Source: Duganella sp. BJB480 (lineage in GTDB: Bacteria; Pseudomonadota; Gammaproteobacteria; Burkholderiales; Burkholderiaceae_D). From it: a stretch of 64,000 nt of DNA. A program made the translations under genes and the position numbers. The stretch's first letter is position 1, and every line of letters begins with the position of its first letter. Below are positions 9,043 through 19,312 of this stretch, piece after piece. Below the pieces are notes generated by a model, which was given only the letters and a program-made list of their open reading frames with translations, was not told where the DNA came from and ran no database searches. The stretch covers positions 620,001-684,000 of the forward strand of contig QVIN01000002.1 of assembly GCA_003416985.1 (NCBI GenBank). Reading direction: 5' to 3'.

Positions 9043-11379
9043 TTAGAAGCCGGTACCCATCTGGAACTGGAAGCGTTCCAGGCGGTCGCCCGGCTTGGCG
9101 TTCAAAGGCTTAGCATAACTCAACTTGAGTGGGCCGACCGGCGAAATCCAGCTGATGCCCAGGCCCGACGAATAGCGCAGCTCGGAAGCGCGCATCTTCT
9201 GGCCTTCCTGGTAGACCTGGCCGGTGTCGAGGAAACCGAACCAGCGCAGGCTGCGGTCCTGGCCCGAGCCGGGGAACGGCAGCTGCAGTTCGGCGGTGCC
9301 GAGCAGGCGCGAGGCGCCGCCCAGCGCGTCGCCGTACACTTGGTCGACCGCGCCCAGCGAGGAGCTCAGGTAGCCGCGCACCGAACCGATGCCGCCGCCG
9401 TAGAAGTTCTTGAAGACCGGGTAGCTGCTGTCGCGCAGACCGTGGCCGTAGTCGATCTCGCCCTTCAGCGCCAGCGTGACCTTGGAGAACAGCGGCTTGT
9501 ACCACTGCTGCTCGTACACCGCGCGGTAGTACTTCTGGCGGCCGATCAGGTCCAGCTCCAGGTTGGCGCGCTGGTAGCGGCCCACGGTCGGCGTCAGCGC
9601 CGAATCGCGGCTGTCGCGCGCCCACGCCGCCGTCAGCGGCACGGCGTTGGTGGTGGCGGTGCCGATGCCGTTGGTGTTGCCGGTAATGGTGGTGACGTAG
9701 TCCTTGAAGCGCACCGGCGAGGTGGCGTCGGTGGTGATGCGCGAACGCTCCAGGCCCACGCCGAAGAACACCGTGTCCACTTCCGAGAACGGCACGCCGT
9801 AGCTGATGCGGCCACCCTGCTGGCGGATGGTGTAGCTGCCGATGTTGAGCGCCGGCGGCTGCTGCGTGCGCAGGTACACTTCGTACGAGCGCGATACGCC
9901 GTCGTCGGTGTAGTAAGGGTCGGTCTGCGAGAACGACAGCGTGCGGCTGTACTTCGAGGTGTTGAACTCGATGCCGACGGTGGTGCCCGAACCGGCGAAG
10001 TTGGCCTGCTGGATCGCCGCCTGGAAGGTGAACTTCTCGGACTGCGAGAACGCGCCGCCGATCTGGAAGTTGCCGGTCGGGCGTTCGACCACGGTCAGGT
10101 TGACGTCCACCTGGTCGGAGGTGCCCTGCGCTTCCGGCGTGTCGATGGTCACGTCCTTGAAGTAGCCCAGGCGGTCGACGCGGTCGCGCGAATACTTGAT
10201 CTTGTTGGCGTCGTACCACGACGACTCAAACTGGCGGAACTCGCGGCGGATCACTTCGTCGCGGGTGGTGGTGTTGCCGGCGATGTTCATGTGGCGCACG
10301 TAGGCGCGCTTGCCCGGATCGATGAAGAAGGTGAACGCCACTTCGCGCTTCGCCTGGTCGATCTCCGGATTGGCGTTGACGTTGGCGAAGGCGTAGCCGA
10401 AGGTGCCCAGGCGGTCCGAGATCAGCTTGTTGGTGGCGGTCAGGCGCTCGCCGGAATAGGTTTCGCCCGGACGCAGCAGCACCAGCGAACGCAGTTCCTC
10501 CTCGCGGCCGAAGGTCTCGCCCTCGAACTTGATGCCGGAGACCTTGTACTTCTCGCCCTCGGTGATGTTGATCGTGATGTAGATGTCCTTCTTGTCCGGC
10601 GTGATCGACACCTGGGTCGAGTCGATCTGCATCTCGATGTAGCCGCGGTTCAGGTAGTAGGACTTGAGCGACTCGATATCGCCGGTCAGCTTGGTCTTGG
10701 AATACTGGTCGGCCTTGGTGTACCAGCTGAACCAGCCGCCGGTGTTGAGCGCCAGCTGGTCCTTCAGTTCCTTGTCCGAGAAGACCTTGTTGCCGACGAT
10801 GTTGATCTGCTTGATCTTGGCGATCTCGCCCTCGTCCACCGAGAAGGTGACGTTGACGCGGTTACGCTCGATCGGCGTGACGGTGGTGACGATCTTCACG
10901 CCGTACAGGCCGTGCGACAGGTACTGGCGCTTGAGTTCCTGCTCGGCGCGGTCGACCGAGGCCTTCTCGAAGGTCTTGGTCTCGCCGACGCCGATGTCCT
11001 TGAGCGCCTTGACCAGCGTGTCTTTTTCAAATTCCTTGGTGCCGGTGAACTCCACCTTGGCGATGGCCGGGCGTTCCTCGACCAGCACCACCAGCACGTT
11101 GCCGTCCGCTTCGAGCTTGACGTCCTTGAAGAAGCCGGTGGCGTACAGCGCCTTGATGGCGGTGATCGATTTGTCGTCGTTGAAGGTCTCGCCCACACGT
11201 ACCGGCAGGTAGCTGAAGACCGTACCGGCTTCCGTACGCTGGATCCCTTCGACGCGGATATCTTTGATGACGAAGGGCTCGATGGCCATGGCACTGCCGG
11301 CGCACAGCGCCAGGACAGCGGCGCCGATCAGGCTGCGGCGAAAGGAAGATGAAGTAATACGGTCAGAATATAATTTCAT
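9043..11379 (-). CDS. bamA: Outer membrane protein assembly factor BamA
   Basis: 778-residue Omp85-family core of the BAM complex that folds beta-barrel proteins into the outer membrane. Signal peptide at about 1-32 (cleavage after AMA), five POTRA domains in the periplasm (about 33-430, beginning FVIKDIRVEGIQRTEAGTVF), then a 16-strand barrel with the conserved GGIGSVRGY lid-lock motif and a terminal Phe (FQFQMGTGF) as C-terminal barrel signal. Size matches the family. Position rseP-bamA-skp-lpxD is the classic order and links outer-membrane protein and lipid A production. Confidence 0.98.
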   Translation of the reverse strand: MKLYSDRITSSSFRRSLIGAAVLALCAGSAMAIEPFVIKDIRVEGIQRTEAGTVFSYLPVRVGETFNDDKSITAIKALYATGFFKDVKLEADGNVLVVLVEERPAIAKVEFTGTKEFEKDTLVKALKDIGVGETKTFEKASVDRAEQELKRQYLSHGLYGVKIVTTVTPIERNRVNVTFSVDEGEIAKIKQINIVGNKVFSDKELKDQLALNTGGWFSWYTKADQYSKTKLTGDIESLKSYYLNRGYIEMQIDSTQVSITPDKKDIYITINITEGEKYKVSGIKFEGETFGREEELRSLVLLRPGETYSGERLTATNKLISDRLGTFGYAFANVNANPEIDQAKREVAFTFFIDPGKRAYVRHMNIAGNTTTRDEVIRREFRQFESSWYDANKIKYSRDRVDRLGYFKDVTIDTPEAQGTSDQVDVNLTVVERPTGNFQIGGAFSQSEKFTFQAAIQQANFAGSGTTVGIEFNTSKYSRTLSFSQTDPYYTDDGVSRSYEVYLRTQQPPALNIGSYTIRQQGGRISYGVPFSEVDTVFFGVGLERSRITTDATSPVRFKDYVTTITGNTNGIGTATTNAVPLTAAWARDSRDSALTPTVGRYQRANLELDLIGRQKYYRAVYEQQWYKPLFSKVTLALKGEIDYGHGLRDSSYPVFKNFYGGGIGSVRGYLSSSLGAVDQVYGDALGGASRLLGTAELQLPFPGSGQDRSLRWFGFLDTGQVYQEGQKMRASELRYSSGLGISWISPVGPLKLSYAKPLNAKPGDRLERFQFQMGTGF

Positions 11380-11432
11380 TGGGGTTATTCAATGGCTAAA
11401 TCAACGAACTACTCATATACAAAGCGAACCTG

Positions 11433-12812
11433 CTACAGCAGCCGCGCGACGTCGTTAAACACCGCCAGCAGCATCAGCGTCAGCAACAAGCCTATGCCAA
11501 GGCGCTGAGCAATCTCTCCAAAACGCTCCGGCACAGAACGCCCAGTTAAAACTTCCAGCGAATAATACAGCAAATGCCCCCCATCTAGAACCGGAATCGG
11601 TAGCAAATTCATCACCCCCAAACTGATGCTGATGAAGGCGATGAAGCTCAGATAGCTGGCCGCGCCCATGCGCGCGGTCTGCCCGGCGTAATCGGCGATG
11701 GTGATCGGGCCGGTGACGTTCTTGAGCGAGACCTCGCCGGTGATCATTTTGCCGATCATCTTGACCGACATGACGCTGGTGTCCCAGACCCGCGCCACCG
11801 CCTTGCCGACGGCCGCAAGCGGGGACGATGGCACGGTGATCATATCCGGCTGCAGCGCGATGTAAGCGCCGATCTTACCTACTGTTACAGTTCCCTTACC
11901 GGTCTTTGCCTGCTCGGCCCGGGGCACCATGGCCAGCACCAGTTGCTGGCCGGCGCGGCGCACCGCCACCCGCACCGTCTTGCCGGCGGCGTTGCCGATC
12001 GTCTCGATGAAGGCGATGCCGTCGGCCACCGGCGCGCCGTCCACCGACAGCAGCAGGTCGCCCTTCTGCAGGCCGCCGCGCGCGGCGGGACTGGCGGCGA
12101 TCACTTCCACCACCACCGGCGCCGGACGGGCCACGCCCAGACCCAGCTTGCCCGGCACGTCGCCGTCCAGGTCCTGCGCCGCCAGCACGGCGGCCGGCAG
12201 CACGAAGCTGAAGCGGCCCTGCCCCGCGCGCTCAACCGCGATGCGGGCTTCGGTCTTGTCGATGGCGGCCTGCATCAGGTTCCAGCGCAGCTCCGACCAG
12301 ACGGCCACCGGCTGTTCGTTGACGGCGGTGACCACGTCGCCGCTGCGCAAGCCGGCGCTCCATGCGGCCGATGGCGCGGCGGCGGTCGCCGTCTCGGTGG
12401 CGCGCACGTTGATCTTGCTGGTCGGCTCTTCCACGCCGTGCAGGTACAGGCCCGCATACAGCAGGATCGCCAGCAGGAAGTTGGCCAGCGGGCCGGCGGC
12501 CACGATGGCGATGCGCTTCCAGACGTTCTGGCGCGTGAACTCGCGCTTCAGGTCTTCGGCCGGCAGGTCGCCCAGGTCGCCCTCGCGGGCGTCGAGCATT
12601 TTCACGTAACCGCCCAGCGGCAGCGCCGATACCGCCCATTCGGTCTGGTCGCGGCCGAATCGGCGCGACCACACCACCTTGCCCATGCCGACCGAGAAGC
12701 GCAGCACCTTCACCCCGCACCAGCGCGCCACCAGATAGTGCCCCAGTTCGTGGAAGATGATCAGGGAGCCCAGGCAGACGGCGAAGGCCAGCGCGGTTTG
12801 GAGGAAGTTCAT
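11433..12812 (-). CDS. rseP: RIP zinc metalloprotease RseP
   Basis: 459-residue inner-membrane site-2 protease that cleaves the anti-sigma factor RseA within the membrane, releasing sigma-E, and clears signal-peptide remnants. The zinc-binding HELGH (His21, Glu22, His25) lies in the first transmembrane segment; two periplasmic PDZ-like domains (about 115-300) follow; the third zinc ligand motif [16 protein letters not shown] and terminal membrane segments close the protein. Its ATG overlaps the dxr stop by 4 nt. Confidence 0.97.
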   Translation of the reverse strand: MNFLQTALAFAVCLGSLIIFHELGHYLVARWCGVKVLRFSVGMGKVVWSRRFGRDQTEWAVSALPLGGYVKMLDAREGDLGDLPAEDLKREFTRQNVWKRIAIVAAGPLANFLLAILLYAGLYLHGVEEPTSKINVRATETATAAAPSAAWSAGLRSGDVVTAVNEQPVAVWSELRWNLMQAAIDKTEARIAVERAGQGRFSFVLPAAVLAAQDLDGDVPGKLGLGVARPAPVVVEVIAASPAARGGLQKGDLLLSVDGAPVADGIAFIETIGNAAGKTVRVAVRRAGQQLVLAMVPRAEQAKTGKGTVTVGKIGAYIALQPDMITVPSSPLAAVGKAVARVWDTSVMSVKMIGKMITGEVSLKNVTGPITIADYAGQTARMGAASYLSFIAFISISLGVMNLLPIPVLDGGHLLYYSLEVLTGRSVPERFGEIAQRLGIGLLLTLMLLAVFNDVARLL

Positions 12813-14002
12813 TTTGCCAGTCCGGCGATGTAGGTTTCAGCGGCGGCGCGGGCGGCGGCATCCTGCGCCATCACGGCGGCGATGCTGTCGGCGGCGCCGT
12901 GCGGCAGCGCCTCCATCACGTGCGCGATCACGCGGTCGATCTGGCGGAAGCCGATCTTCAGGTCGAGGAAGGCCTGCACCGCGATCTCGTTGGCCGCGTT
13001 CAGCAGCGCCGGCGCGGTGCCGCCGGCCTTGAGCGCGTCGAAGGCCAGCGCCAGACAGGGGAAGCGATTGAAGTCGGGACGCTCGAACCGCAGCGTGGCG
13101 ATCTGCGTCAGGTCCAGCTGCGCCACGCCCGAGGCGATGCGCTCCGGGTAGGCCAGCGCGTGGGCGATCGGCGTACGCATGTCGGGGTTGCCCAGCTGCG
13201 CCAGCACGGAGCCGTCCATGTACGACACCATCGAATGGATCACCGATTGCGGATGGATGACCACCTCGATGCGCTCGGCCGGCGCGCCGAACAGCCAGTG
13301 CGCCTCGATCACTTCCAGGCCCTTGTTCATCATCGTGGCCGAGTCGACCGAGATCTTGCGGCCCATCGACCAGTTGGGGTGCTTGCAGGCCTGCTCCGGC
13401 GTCACCGCGTCCAGCGTGGCGACGTCGCGCGTCAGGAACGGGCCGCCGGAAGCGGTCAGCAGGATCTTGGCGATGCCGGCCGCCTCGTCGCGCACCGCCG
13501 GCATGCGGCCGCCGAACTGCGGCATGCATTGGAAGATCGCATTGTGTTCGCTGTCGATCGGCAGCAGCACCGCGCCGGCCTGTTGAGCGGCGTCGATGAA
13601 CAGCTGGCCGGACATCACCAGCGCCTCCTTGTTGGCCAGCAGGACCTTCTTGCCGGCGCGGGCCGCGGCCAGCGTCGGCGCCAGGCCGGCGGCGCCGACG
13701 ATGGCGGCCATCACGCTGTCGACTTCGGGCGCGCTGGCGATGCTGCACAGGGCGGCCTCGCCATATTCCACTTCGGTGTTGACGCCGGCGGCGCGCAGCA
13801 GTGCGCTCAGTTGACTGGCGCCGGCCGCCGTGCCGACCACCGCGCGCGCGGGACGGAACTGGATGCACTGGGCCGCCAGCTCCTCGACGCGGCTATGCGC
13901 CGACAGCGCGTAGACGCTGTAGCGCTCGGGATGGCGGGCCAGCACGTCCAGCGTGGACACGCCGATCGAACCGGTGGCGCCAAGGATGGTGATGCGTTGC
14001 AT
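12809..14002 (-). CDS. dxr: 1-deoxy-D-xylulose-5-phosphate reductoisomerase
   Basis: 397-residue NADPH- and divalent-metal-dependent enzyme of the non-mevalonate isoprenoid pathway (DXP to MEP). The N-terminal NADPH fold [22 protein letters not shown], the metal site DSEHNAIFQ, the flexible loop [21 protein letters not shown] and [10 protein letters not shown] are all present. The ATG two codons after a TTG was chosen; it gives the usual length. Its product feeds undecaprenyl diphosphate made by uppS two genes upstream in the same operon. Confidence 0.97.
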   Translation of the reverse strand: MQRITILGATGSIGVSTLDVLARHPERYSVYALSAHSRVEELAAQCIQFRPARAVVGTAAGASQLSALLRAAGVNTEVEYGEAALCSIASAPEVDSVMAAIVGAAGLAPTLAAARAGKKVLLANKEALVMSGQLFIDAAQQAGAVLLPIDSEHNAIFQCMPQFGGRMPAVRDEAAGIAKILLTASGGPFLTRDVATLDAVTPEQACKHPNWSMGRKISVDSATMMNKGLEVIEAHWLFGAPAERIEVVIHPQSVIHSMVSYMDGSVLAQLGNPDMRTPIAHALAYPERIASGVAQLDLTQIATLRFERPDFNRFPCLALAFDALKAGGTAPALLNAANEIAVQAFLDLKIGFRQIDRVIAHVMEALPHGAADSIAAVMAQDAAARAAAETYIAGLAK

Positions 14003-14013
14003 AGTCAATTCTT

Positions 14014-14852
14014 TCAGAACCAGGAGCCGATCAGCGCGGCCAGCGGCAGGACCGGGATCAAGGCGTCAATACGGTCAAGCACGCCGCCGTGGCCCGGCAG
14101 CAGGTTGCTGCTGTCCTTGATCGCGGCGCGGCGCTTGAGTTGGGATTCGAACAGGTCGCCGATCACCGACGCGGCGACGATCAGCAGCAGCACCAGCAAG
14201 GCCAGCGGCCAGCCGAAGCGCGCCTGCAATTGGACGGCGAAGGTGTCGCGCAGCCACGGCTGGCTGGCGGCCAGCAGCACGCTCGCCGACGAGATCGCCA
14301 GCACGGCGATGCCGCCGCCGATGGCGCCCTCCCACGACTTGCCCGGCGAGATGGACGGCGCCAGCTTGCGCTTGCCGAAGGCCTTGCCGGAGAAGTAGGC
14401 GCCGATGTCGGCGATCCACACCAGCACCATCACCGACAGCAAATACAGCGCGGAGTGCTGGTACAGGCCGACGATGGCGAAGAAGCAGGCGAAGATGGCG
14501 AAGCTGAACGTGATCGCCAGCGACCAGTTGGCCGCGCCGGCCAGCGGCGGCAGGCCCAGGCCCAGCGACGGCGCATAGCGGATCAGCCACAGCAGGCAGG
14601 CCGCGCCGTACAGCGCGGTCAACGCGCCCGGCTTGCCCGAGTGCTGCAGCAGGAACACGAACAGCACGGCGCCGGCGATGCCGACCACGCGCGCGCGCAT
14701 GGCGGACAGGCCGAACAGGCGGGCGGCCTCCCACATCGCGGCGCCCAGGAAGAGCGTGGCGACGACGGCAAACGCTGGGAAATAGTTGAAGAACAGGACC
14801 GGCAGCAGCACCGCCAGCAAGACCACAGCGGTAATAATCCTCGTTTTCAGCA

Positions 14853-14853
<1 letters not shown>
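14014..14853 (-). CDS. cdsA: Phosphatidate cytidylyltransferase
   Basis: 279-residue integral membrane enzyme that makes CDP-diacylglycerol from CTP and phosphatidic acid, the branch point of phospholipid synthesis. About seven to eight hydrophobic segments. The complete family signature is visible near the C-terminus: [20 protein letters not shown] followed by GVLDRID. Its ATG shares one base with the uppS stop (TGATG), so translation is coupled. Order uppS-cdsA-dxr is standard in proteobacteria. Confidence 0.97.
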
Positions 14854-15605
<752 letters not shown>

Positions 15606-15684
15606 GAAAACTTTGGTGCCAAAGTGTAAAGTATTGCAGGTGTGGCGCAAAAAAACAAGACGCCAGGGCGACCCTCGGACGAGT

Positions 15685-15711
15685 CCGCGGGCCGGCAGCT
15701 GGCGTCCGCGG
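15685..15711 (-). other. GC-rich stem-loop between frr and uppS
   Basis: CCGCGG arms at 15685-15690 and 15706-15711 with an inner GCC/GGC pairing (15691-15693 with 15701-15703), a 2-nt bulge and a 7-nt loop, beginning 4 nt after the frr stop. There is no T-run, so it would not be a classical terminator; it may protect the frr 3' end or lower read-through into uppS. The two GTCCGCGGG strings also read as a short direct repeat. Confidence 0.35.
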
Positions 15712-15714
15712 GTG

Positions 15715-16275
15715 TTAAACCGTCAGAACTTCTTTTTCCTTCTCGGCGACCATCTTGTCGATGTCGACGATGAACTTGTCGGTCAGCTTCTGCACTTCGT
15801 CGGTGCCGCGGCGCTCGTCGTCTTCCGAGATCGCCTTGTCCTTGACCAGCTTCTTCATGCCTTCATTGGCGTCGCGGCGGATGTTGCGGACGGCGATCTT
15901 CGCGTCTTCCGCTTCGCTCTTGACCAGCTTGACCATTTCCTTGCGGCGCTCCTCGGTCAGCGGCGGGGTCGGCACGCGGATCATGTCGCCCTGCGACGAC
16001 GGGTTCAGGCCCAGGTCGGCGTCGCGGATGGCCTTCTCGATGGTCGCGGCCATCTTCTTCTCGAACGGCTGCACACCGATGGTGCGGGCGTCGATCAGGG
16101 TCACGTTGGCGACCTGGGTCAGCGCGGTCGGCGAACCGTAGTACTCGACCTGCACGTGGTCCAGGATGCCGGTGTGGGCGCGGCCGGTGCGAACCTTGGC
16201 CAGATCGGCGCGCAAGGTTTCCAGCGATTTGATCATGCGTTCTTGCGCACTCTTTTTAACGTCAGCTACGGACAT
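15715..16275 (-). CDS. frr: Ribosome recycling factor
   Basis: 186-residue factor that, with EF-G, splits post-termination ribosomes. The first half has [20 protein letters not shown] and [17 protein letters not shown]; then the typical block [20 protein letters not shown] and the long helical hairpin ([23 protein letters not shown]). Length (about 185) matches the family. The ATG is preceded by CAGGAGAG. 27 nt separate it from pyrH, in the conserved rpsB-tsf-pyrH-frr order. Confidence 0.98.
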   Translation of the reverse strand: MSVADVKKSAQERMIKSLETLRADLAKVRTGRAHTGILDHVQVEYYGSPTALTQVANVTLIDARTIGVQPFEKKMAATIEKAIRDADLGLNPSSQGDMIRVPTPPLTEERRKEMVKLVKSEAEDAKIAVRNIRRDANEGMKKLVKDKAISEDDERRGTDEVQKLTDKFIVDIDKMVAEKEKEVLTV

Positions 16276-16302
16276 TGCTGCTCTCCTGTAATCGGGATAT
16301 GT

Positions 16303-17019
16303 TTAAACGTGAACCAGTGTACCCTCATCCTCGCCCATGATGACACGCATCAGCGCGCCCGGCTTGGTGATGGAAAACACTTTGATCGGCAGTTTCTGGT
16401 CGCGGCACAGCGCGAAGGCGGTGGCGTCCATGACTTGCAGATGCTTGGCGATGGCTTCGTCGAAGGTGATGGAGCTGTACAGCGTGGCGTTCGGGTCTTT
16501 CTTCGGATCGGCGGTGTACACACCGTCGACCTTGGTGGCCTTGAGCACGATCTCCGCGCTCATCTCCGAGCCGCGCAATGCCGCCGCGGTGTCGGTGGTG
16601 AAGAACGGGTTGCCGGTGCCGGCCGCGAACACCACGACCTTGCCTTCTTCCAGATACTGCAAGGCTTTCGGGCGCACATACGGCTCGACCACCTGTTCGA
16701 TGCCGATCGCCGACATCACGCGGGCGGTGATGCCGACATGGCGCATCGCGTCGGCCAGCGCCAGCGCGTTCATGACGGTGGCCAGCATGCCCATGTAGTC
16801 GGCGGTGGCGCGGTCCATGCCTTGCGCACCGGGGGCGACGCCACGGAAGATGTTGCCGCCGCCAATGACGATCGCCAGTTCCACGCCCAGTTTCGCGACC
16901 TCTGCCACATCGGCGACCATCCGTTCGATCGTGCCGCGGTTGATGCCGTAAGGATCATCGCCCATCAGGGCTTCGCCGGACAATTTGAGGAGGACGCGCT
17001 TGTAGGCTGGTTTTGACAT
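16303..17019 (-). CDS. pyrH: UMP kinase
   Basis: 238-residue amino-acid-kinase-fold enzyme (hexameric in bacteria) phosphorylating UMP to UDP; allosterically controlled by GTP and UTP in studied members. Motifs: [14 protein letters not shown] at the nucleotide site, [30 protein letters not shown] and the TDTAAALR segment. The ATG follows a GGAGCC ribosome site. An 8-bp inverted repeat lies 41-71 nt upstream, between tsf and pyrH, so pyrH may have its own start of transcription beyond the tsf terminator. Confidence 0.98.
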   Translation of the reverse strand: MSKPAYKRVLLKLSGEALMGDDPYGINRGTIERMVADVAEVAKLGVELAIVIGGGNIFRGVAPGAQGMDRATADYMGMLATVMNALALADAMRHVGITARVMSAIGIEQVVEPYVRPKALQYLEEGKVVVFAAGTGNPFFTTDTAAALRGSEMSAEIVLKATKVDGVYTADPKKDPNATLYSSITFDEAIAKHLQVMDATAFALCRDQKLPIKVFSITKPGALMRVIMGEDEGTLVHV

Positions 17020-17059
17020 GAGACGAGGCTCCTAAGTTGGGTTTATTCGGGTAAGGCTG

Positions 17060-17090
17060 CCGGCGCCTATGATACCTTGGTCGGCGCCGG
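17060..17090 (-). repeat. Inverted repeat in the pyrH leader
   Basis: Perfect 8-bp arms CCGGCGCC (17060-17067) and GGCGCCGG (17083-17090) around a 15-nt spacer; each arm contains the palindrome GGCGCC. The spacer holds a possible minus-strand -10 box TATCAT, but the -35 region is poor. It could be an operator or a leader hairpin for pyrH. Function is unknown. Confidence 0.4.
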
Positions 17091-17129
17091 GAACGACTGT
17101 GCACTACGGGGTAAAACTTTGGTCAGGCT

Positions 17130-17156
17130 AAAAAAACGGGCCTCTCGGCCCGTTTT
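17130..17156 (-). terminator. Rho-independent terminator after tsf
   Basis: 10-bp perfect stem AAAACGGGCC (17133-17142), loop TCTC, GGCCCGTTTT (17147-17156). Read on the minus strand the stem ends in a run of seven T, starting about 9 nt after the tsf stop. It should end the rpsB-tsf transcript before pyrH. Confidence 0.9.
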
Positions 17157-17164
17157 CTTTGGTA

Positions 17165-18076
17165 TTACGCTCCTTTGGAAGCAGCCATCTGTGCGGCTAC
17201 CTCTGCGGCGAAGTCGTCCACTTTCTTCTCGATGCCCTCGCCCACCACGTACATGGTGAAGGCTTTGACGGTGGTCGCTTTCTCTTTCAGCATCTGCTCG
17301 ATCGATTGCTTGTCGTTCTTCACGAAAGCCTGGTTCAGCAGCGACACTTCTTTCAGGAACTTCTGTACCGAGCCTTCCAGGCGCTTGGCCAGGATTTCCG
17401 GCGATTGCGCTGGCTTGCCTTCGGCGGCGGCCTTGGCTGCGTCTTCCTCGGCCTTCAGTTTTGCAACCGAACGCTCTTTTTCGATCAGTTCCGCTGGAAC
17501 CTGCTCGGACGACAGCGACACCGGCTTCATCGCGGCGATGTGCATGGCCACGTCTTTACCAACTTGCTCGTCGGCGCCTTCGAAGTCGACGATCACGCCG
17601 ATGCGCGAGCCGTGCAGGTAGGAAGCCAGCTTGCCGGTGGTTTCGAAACGCTGGAAGCGGCGGATCGACATGTTTTCGCCGATTTTGCCGATCAGTGCAG
17701 CGCGCACTTCGTCCAGGGTCTTGCCGTCCAGCGGCAGCGCCAGCAGGGCGGCGACGTCGGCTGGGTTGTGTTCCACGACCAGGCGCGCGGCGTTGTTCGC
17801 CAGGGCCAGGAAGTCGTCGTTCTTGGCGACGAAGTCGGTTTCGGAGTTGACTTCAACCAGCGCGCCTACGCCGCCGGCGATGAAGGTGGCCACCACGCCT
17901 TCGGCGGTGATGCGTGCCGATGCTTTCGATGCCTTGCCGCCCAGCTTGACGCGCAGGATCTCTTCCGCACGACCCATGTCGCCTTCGGCTTCGGTCAGTG
18001 CCTTTTTGCATTCCATCATAGGCGCGTCAGTCTTCGCGCGCAGTTCGCCTACCATTGCTGCAGTAATAGCTGCCAT
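17165..18076 (-). CDS. tsf: Translation elongation factor Ts
   Basis: 303-residue guanine-nucleotide exchange factor for EF-Tu. The N-terminal UBA-like domain has [26 protein letters not shown], the core has [19 protein letters not shown], and [15 protein letters not shown] is in the C-terminal region. Start set at the ATG preceded by CAGGAGA; the 18 further upstream in-frame codons are intergenic. It follows rpsB with a terminator-like hairpin in between. Confidence 0.98.
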   Translation of the reverse strand: MAAITAAMVGELRAKTDAPMMECKKALTEAEGDMGRAEEILRVKLGGKASKASARITAEGVVATFIAGGVGALVEVNSETDFVAKNDDFLALANNAARLVVEHNPADVAALLALPLDGKTLDEVRAALIGKIGENMSIRRFQRFETTGKLASYLHGSRIGVIVDFEGADEQVGKDVAMHIAAMKPVSLSSEQVPAELIEKERSVAKLKAEEDAAKAAAEGKPAQSPEILAKRLEGSVQKFLKEVSLLNQAFVKNDKQSIEQMLKEKATTVKAFTMYVVGEGIEKKVDDFAAEVAAQMAASKGA

Positions 18077-18137
18077 GTGATTCTCCTGTATTCGGTGTTC
18101 GGGTGGGATGGTGAGCGCAGCTCTAACCATTTACGTT

Positions 18138-18171
18138 AAAAAAAAGGGGGAGCTGTTGGCCACCCCTTTTT
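18138..18171 (-). terminator. Hairpin with T-run between rpsB and tsf
   Basis: 9-bp stem AAAAAGGGG (18141-18149) with CCCCTTTTT (18163-18171), 13-nt loop; on the minus strand it is followed by a run of eight T. It starts 23 nt after the rpsB stop and lies 62 nt before the tsf ATG. It resembles a terminator/attenuator placed inside the rpsB-tsf operon and would let S2 and EF-Ts be made at different levels. Confidence 0.8.
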
Positions 18172-18193
18172 CCTTACAGCTTGTTGCGAACGA

Positions 18194-18946
18194 TTAAGCC
18201 TGTTCGGAAACTTCGACGAATTCGTCGCCAGCTGCAGCTTTAACCATTTCAACTACTTCGTTACCGGCAGCAGCACGGCCTTCCAGGATCGCATCTGCGA
18301 CGCCGCGGGCGTACAGAGTGATGGCTTTCGACGAGTCGTCGTTGCCTGGAATGACGAACTGAACGCCTTCTGGCGAGTGGTTGGTATCGACCACGCCGAT
18401 AACTGGGATGCCCAGTTTTGCGGCTTCGGTGATGGCGCCTTTATGGTAGCCAACGTCAACGACGAAGATTGCGTCAGGAACGCCGCCCATGTCCTTGATG
18501 CCGCCGATCGATTTTTGCAGCTTGATCATTTCGCGTTGGAACATCAGCGCTTCTTTTTTCGACAGCTTTTCAACCGAACCGTCTTCGATCGAGGCTTCCA
18601 TGTCTTTCAGGCGCTTGATCGAGGTCTTGATGGTCTTGAAGTTGGTCAGCATGCCGCCCAGCCAACGCTGGTCGACGAAAGGAACGCCTGCGCGTGCCGC
18701 TTCAGCAGCGATGATCTCGCGGGCTTGACGCTTGGTGCCGACCATCAGGATGGTGCCACGGTTCGAAGCGACCTGTTTCACGTGCTTCATCGCTTCTTGA
18801 TACATACCCATCGTCTTTTCCAAGTTGATGATATGGATCTTGTTGCGGTGACCGAAGATGAACGGAGCCATCTTTGGGTTCCAGAAACGGGTTTGGTGAC
18901 CGAAGTGGACACCGGCTTCCAGCATTTCGCGCATAGTTACGGACAT
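18194..18946 (-). CDS. rpsB: 30S ribosomal protein S2
   Basis: 250 residues, usual bacterial size. Begins [19 protein letters not shown], then [49 protein letters not shown] and [19 protein letters not shown], all hallmark S2 blocks. The ATG is preceded by CCTGGAG; the 14 extra upstream codons in frame are leader. A long leader of about 130 nt follows from the promoter position, and S2 leaders are autoregulated in studied bacteria. Confidence 0.98.
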   Translation of the reverse strand: MSVTMREMLEAGVHFGHQTRFWNPKMAPFIFGHRNKIHIINLEKTMGMYQEAMKHVKQVASNRGTILMVGTKRQAREIIAAEAARAGVPFVDQRWLGGMLTNFKTIKTSIKRLKDMEASIEDGSVEKLSKKEALMFQREMIKLQKSIGGIKDMGGVPDAIFVVDVGYHKGAITEAAKLGIPVIGVVDTNHSPEGVQFVIPGNDDSSKAITLYARGVADAILEGRAAAGNEVVEMVKAAAGDEFVEVSEQA

Positions 18947-19081
18947 ATTAAACTCCAGGGTTGGGTCTGGAATCCGATCAGTCACCATAGAGGCACCCTT
19001 GTCGACCGGATTCGCGTTTATTAATAGAAATTAACAACTTGATTTTGCAACATTGCTCAAACCGAATTCAAGCAACCCGAG

Positions 19082-19111
19082 ATTCTACCCTGAAAACAGC
19101 CACTTAGGCAA
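19082..19111 (-). promoter_or_regulatory. Predicted sigma-70 promoter for rpsB-tsf
   Basis: On the minus strand, -35 TTGCCT (top-strand AGGCAA 19106-19111), 18-nt spacer, -10 TAGAAT (top-strand ATTCTA 19082-19087). Transcription would start near 19075, leaving a leader of about 130 nt before the rpsB ATG, room for S2-type autoregulation. Confidence 0.6.
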
Positions 19112-19312
19112 GCACCGCACACCGCCAACCAGCCGACGCCCCAACCTGGTGCGCCGCCCCGGATTTTCGCACCCAATTGTTGCGCATCAAATAAAAAGTT
19201 ATTTTTTTAGGCATGAGTAGCGATTTTGTAATACCATTGCGTAAATTAAAATTACATCTCAACAATAGATATTGATTTGCAAGACACAAATCCTTGGTAA
19301 AGGCACAACCTT
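19112..19312. other. AT-rich divergent intergenic stretch
   Basis: Part of the 366-nt gap between rpsB and the exported-protein gene. From about 19185 the sequence turns clearly AT-rich (runs such as TTATTTTTTTAGG and TAAATTAAAATTAC), in contrast to the flanking GC-rich genes. It probably holds the plus-strand promoter of the downstream gene: TTGTAA near 19225 with TAAAAT at 15-nt spacing is a weak candidate. No gene is seen. Confidence 0.4.

Noticed and set aside
15683..15712. GTCCGCGGG direct repeat near the frr stop
   Set aside because: Only two copies in 30 nt; better explained as the two arms of a single stem-loop than as a repeat array.
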